From Pseudomonas beijingensis (GTDB lineage Bacteria; Pseudomonadota; Gammaproteobacteria; Pseudomonadales; Pseudomonadaceae), in NCBI RefSeq assembly GCF_030687295.1, contig NZ_CP117425.1:806001-870000 (forward strand): 64,000 bases of DNA, given 5' to 3'. The position numbers and the translations under genes were made by a program. Of this stretch, positions 61,258 through 64,000 are shown piece after piece. Every line of letters starts with the position of its first letter. Positions within the stretch are counted from its first letter, which is position 1. Below the pieces are notes generated by a model. That model was not told the origin of the DNA, did not search any database, and saw only the letters and a list, made by a program, of their open reading frames with translations.

Positions 61258-62046
61258 TCAATGCCGCGTCGCAATCCAGATCAGCAACCCCGCCTGGAAC
61301 ATGGCGAAAGCCACCAGGCAGGTGATGGTGAAGCGCAGGCCGGTGTCTTCGCGCTTGAACTTGGTGACCTTTTCTTCCTGCTGTTTGAGTTTGACTTCCT
61401 GTTCCGCCAGGTTCTGCTCGGCTTGTTGCAGCATCTGCGCAGCTTCGAGGATGGTCACGAACTGCAGCTTCTCGGTGTTCCAGTCGCCGATCAAATCGCC
61501 GACCTGGGTCGGCTTGATGCTGCCCTTGAGGTGTTGGGCATCGGCGTAGGCCACCTCGAAACCCTGGGCCTTGAGAAAGCGGTCGCGGCGCAGGCGAGTG
61601 TCTTCGTTCAGGGCGTCCTTGTTATCCAGGTCGGAGCCTTCAACCTGGTAGGCCGACCAGCGTTTCTTGGCCCAGGTAATACCTTGGGCCGCCAGGAAAC
61701 GGCCGATGCCACGGTTCAACGGCTCGACTTGCAGGTTGTCCGGGGAAAAAGTCAGGCGTTTTTCGACGTGGTCGGCCCAGACGTCCAGGTGATTCTGTTC
61801 CTTGCGCACCCGCTGGTTCGGCAACTGGATGGTCATGCGCAGCAGGCTGCGTTCCTTGCTGTGGCGCTCGACGTAGCTGAACTCGACAAACCGCAGCGGC
61901 CGCACACCGGTGGCGCGGTCGGTCTTGAGCGGTGCCAGCCGGAGCATCTTGTGATGCTCGGTGTGCACGTCGGCCCACGGCAGCTCCACCGCAGTCGAGG
62001 CGGGGGCTTCGGCAGCGGTGTCGGGGGAAGTTTGAGTTTCAGTCAT
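61258..62046 (-). CDS. Unknown protein with coiled coil and C-terminal membrane anchor
   Basis: A 262-aa protein. Residues about 1-190 are soluble and mixed, with no motif I recognise. Residues about 195-235 form a glutamate/glutamine-rich coiled coil (AAQMLQQAEQNLAEQEVKLK) and residues about 240-260 form a single C-terminal TM helix (TCLVAFAMFQAGLLIWIAT). Topology is therefore tail-anchored with the bulk in the cytoplasm. Monocistronic by spacing. Confidence 0.65.
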   Translation of the reverse strand: MTETQTSPDTAAEAPASTAVELPWADVHTEHHKMLRLAPLKTDRATGVRPLRFVEFSYVERHSKERSLLRMTIQLPNQRVRKEQNHLDVWADHVEKRLTFSPDNLQVEPLNRGIGRFLAAQGITWAKKRWSAYQVEGSDLDNKDALNEDTRLRRDRFLKAQGFEVAYADAQHLKGSIKPTQVGDLIGDWNTEKLQFVTILEAAQMLQQAEQNLAEQEVKLKQQEEKVTKFKREDTGLRFTITCLVAFAMFQAGLLIWIATRH

Positions 62047-62155
62047 AACGGCAAAGTCCTGTCCAGGCCGGCGGGTCGGTAGCCATTGCGCTATCCGACA
62101 CAGTGCTATCGGCCGTTTTTGCCAGGACTGGAGGGCTAGTTGCGACTAAAACCGC

Positions 62156-63124
62156 TTAACGGGCGGCTAACGAGTCAATAAAACGCAGAATCCGCGTACC
62201 GAGCTCGGCCGCCAGGGGCAGGTCGGGGTCCTTGTAGGAGGCCAGTTGCCGTTTCACGTCGTTGGGCACGATGCGCATCACGTGGTTCATGCCCTCGATC
62301 AGCGCCAGCTCGGCGTCGGGCTTGGCGGCTTTCAACTGCCGGGCATCATCGACGCTGACCTGGATGTCGTTGCTGCCCTGGATGATCAAGGCAGGCATCT
62401 TCAACGCGGCGAAGGCCCGGGCCGGGTCCTGGCGGAACAACGAGATCAGGTAGGGCTGAACGCTGGGGCGGAAAATGACCTGCAATTGCGCCGGCACGTT
62501 GTTGTCGAGCTGCCCGGCCTTGAGGCTGTCGAGCAGCTCATTGCTGCGTAACATCAGCGGTGGTGGCAGGCGGTTGCTCAGTTGTTGGCGCAGCACCTGG
62601 TCGATCGGCCGGGCACTGCCGGACAGCGAAATCACCGCCGCCGCGTTGGCCTGGGGCGCCGCGAGGCTGGCGATCAACGCGCCTTCGCTGTGGCCCAGCA
62701 GGATCAACGGGCCCAGGCGTGGATCGGCGGCGAGCTTGTGGCTCCAGGCCACGGCATCGGCCACATAGGCCTCGACGCTCAGGTTGCGCTCGTCCGGTGT
62801 CGCCGCGAGGCTGGCGGCCACACCGCGTTTGTCATAGCGCACGCTGGCAATGTTGTGCCTGGCCAGGACCCAGGCCAGGCGCTTGAGGCTGTCGTTGCGC
62901 CCGCCCTCGGGGTTGTTGCCGTCGCGATCCGTAGGACCGGACCCGGAAATGATCAGGACAACCGGCACGGGCGTGTCGGACTTGGGCAGCAACAACGAGC
63001 CGAAAAGCTCACCACTGCCGGTGTCGAGACTGATCGGGCGTTGCAGCACCGTGGCTTGGGCCAGGCAGGAAAACAGGCCGGTGAACACGGCAAGGCTTAA
63101 GGCAAGCAGCTTTAACATCATCAC
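62156..63124 (-). CDS. Secreted alpha/beta hydrolase
   Basis: A 322-aa protein with a Sec signal peptide (about residues 1-24, LALSLAVFTGLFSCLAQA). The alpha/beta hydrolase core has the oxyanion region LIISGSGPTDRDGNN, the nucleophile elbow GHSEGAL, an aspartate in IIQGSNDIQV and a histidine in EGMNHVM. It is a periplasmic serine esterase/peptidase-like enzyme (dienelactone hydrolase/peptidase S9 type). The substrate is unknown. Three successive Met codons at 63124-63116 leave the exact start open. Confidence 0.82.
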   Translation of the reverse strand: MMMLKLLALSLAVFTGLFSCLAQATVLQRPISLDTGSGELFGSLLLPKSDTPVPVVLIISGSGPTDRDGNNPEGGRNDSLKRLAWVLARHNIASVRYDKRGVAASLAATPDERNLSVEAYVADAVAWSHKLAADPRLGPLILLGHSEGALIASLAAPQANAAAVISLSGSARPIDQVLRQQLSNRLPPPLMLRSNELLDSLKAGQLDNNVPAQLQVIFRPSVQPYLISLFRQDPARAFAALKMPALIIQGSNDIQVSVDDARQLKAAKPDAELALIEGMNHVMRIVPNDVKRQLASYKDPDLPLAAELGTRILRFIDSLAAR

Positions 63125-63264
63125 GCCATTAGTTGCGAAGGTGCCGGTTGGACTGGTGGTCGCCGATAAGGTTCGAGGATGAACTACGCGGGGAGCCTGC
63201 GTATACTGGCGCCCACTACGAATCCAAGGTTGAGTCTCTCAGCGTTTTTCACGGAGCACCCTGC

Positions 63265-64000
63265 ATGTCCGGCAATACCTACGGCAAGCTGTTCACTGTC
63301 ACCACCGCGGGCGAAAGCCATGGCCCGGCGTTGGTCGCCATTGTCGACGGCTGCCCGCCGGGCCTGGAGATTTCCCTGGACGACCTGCAGCGTGACCTCG
63401 ACCGCCGCAAGCCCGGCACCAGCCGCCACACCACCCAGCGCCAGGAAGCCGATGAAGTCGAAATCCTGTCCGGCGTGTTCGAAGGGCGCACCACCGGCTG
63501 CGCCATTGGCCTGCTGATTCGCAACACTGACCAGAAGTCCAAGGACTACTCGGCCATCAAGGACCTGTTCCGCCCGGCCCACGCCGACTACACCTACCAC
63601 CATAAATACGGTGAGCGCGACTACCGTGGCGGCGGCCGCAGCTCTGCCCGAGAAACCGCCATGCGCGTGGCGGCCGGGGCAATTGCCAAGAAATACCTGG
63701 CCAGCCAGGGCATCGTGATTCGTGGCTACATGAGCCAGTTGGGCCCCATCGAAATACCGTTCAAGACCTGGGATTCGGTGGAACAGAACGCGTTCTTCTG
63801 CCCCGACCCGGACAAGGTGCCGGAACTCGAGGCCTACATGGACCAACTGCGCAGGGACCAGGATTCGGTCGGCGCGAAGATCACCGTGGTGGCCGAAGGC
63901 GTGATGCCGGGCCTGGGCGAGCCGATCTTCGACCGCCTCGACGCCGAGCTGGCCCACGCGCTGATGAGCATCAACGCGGTGAAGGGCGTGGAGATCGGCG
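63265..64000 (+). CDS. aroC: Chorismate synthase (cut by window edge)
   Basis: The first 245 residues of AroC, opening [20 protein letters not shown]. Family signatures are [14 protein letters not shown], the phosphate-binding RRKPG and RQEADEV, and [19 protein letters not shown]. AroC converts EPSP to chorismate with reduced FMN, the last step of the shikimate pathway. A TATACT -10 like element lies at 63202-63207. The 3' end lies beyond the window. Confidence 0.96.
   Translation, partial: MSGNTYGKLFTVTTAGESHGPALVAIVDGCPPGLEISLDDLQRDLDRRKPGTSRHTTQRQEADEVEILSGVFEGRTTGCAIGLLIRNTDQKSKDYSAIKDLFRPAHADYTYHHKYGERDYRGGGRSSARETAMRVAAGAIAKKYLASQGIVIRGYMSQLGPIEIPFKTWDSVEQNAFFCPDPDKVPELEAYMDQLRRDQDSVGAKITVVAEGVMPGLGEPIFDRLDAELAHALMSINAVKGVEIG

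Overview
The window is chromosomal DNA of a Pseudomonas of the fluorescens type. The evidence is high GC with Pseudomonas codon use, many copies of the fluorescens-group REP/REPIN repeat (core GTGGGAGCGAGCTTGCTCGCGAT), a minCDE operon with a TTG start for minD, the prmB/aroC neighbourhood, and the PuuD-type (membrane urate hydroxylase) purine catabolic cluster. I see no prophage, integrase, transposase or CRISPR array. Accessory content is limited to an Rhs toxin locus and a Mcf-like pore/RTX toxin locus.

Layout. 1-6.7 kb: end of an MFS transporter, a cupin, a TDT-family transporter, an MFS-acyltransferase fusion, a Gdx/SugE guanidinium exporter behind a guanidine-II (mini-ykkC) riboswitch, a BASS-family transporter and rdgC. 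6.9-7.65 kb: two near-identical tRNA-Val/tRNA-Asp pairs and a large hairpin repeat. 7.7-13.6 kb: a catalase-like protein with a di-heme cytochrome c, an FKBP lipoprotein, a YkvA protein behind two inverted consensus DnaA boxes, and an XRE/unknown/Sel1 operon. 13.7-19.5 kb: an Rhs polymorphic toxin with an AT-rich tip, a candidate immunity gene and a decayed downstream ORF. 19.5-26.5 kb: an EAL-CBS-GGDEF protein, the Prc protease, a quinone oxidoreductase and a DUF1326/DUF2182 pair. 26.6-33.1 kb: an ABC importer with phosphatase, HAD hydrolase and UTRA regulator. 33.1-40.1 kb: small membrane protein, apeB, rluA, minE-minD-minC, lpxL and a patatin, followed by a 136-bp-period tandem REPIN array. 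40.6-47.2 kb: tsx-like porin, puuD, allA, alc, uraD, puuE and divergent uraH. 47.3-52.7 kb: toxin-like pair. 52.9-57 kb: LysE exporter, NCS2 purine permease, a frameshifted marR and a PLP aminotransferase. 57-64 kb: glutaredoxin-like protein, folE, smr, small membrane protein, isochorismatase-family protein, prmB, a tail-anchored unknown, an alpha/beta hydrolase and the start of aroC.

How genes work together. The purine cluster encodes every step from urate to glyoxylate and urea (PuuD, UraH, UraD, PuuE, Alc, AllA) plus an outer-membrane channel. The palindrome TTGTATACAA occurs between puuE and uraH (one exact, two degenerate) and again about 140 bp upstream of the NCS2 purine permease gene 8 kb away, which suggests one regulon under an unseen, probably GntR/FCD-type, regulator. 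The ABC importer operon has TGGTCTAG-type UTRA operators at both divergent promoters.

Starts were adjusted where an upstream in-frame extension lacked a ribosome-binding site. Assignments rest on motifs and remembered family features only; no database search was run.
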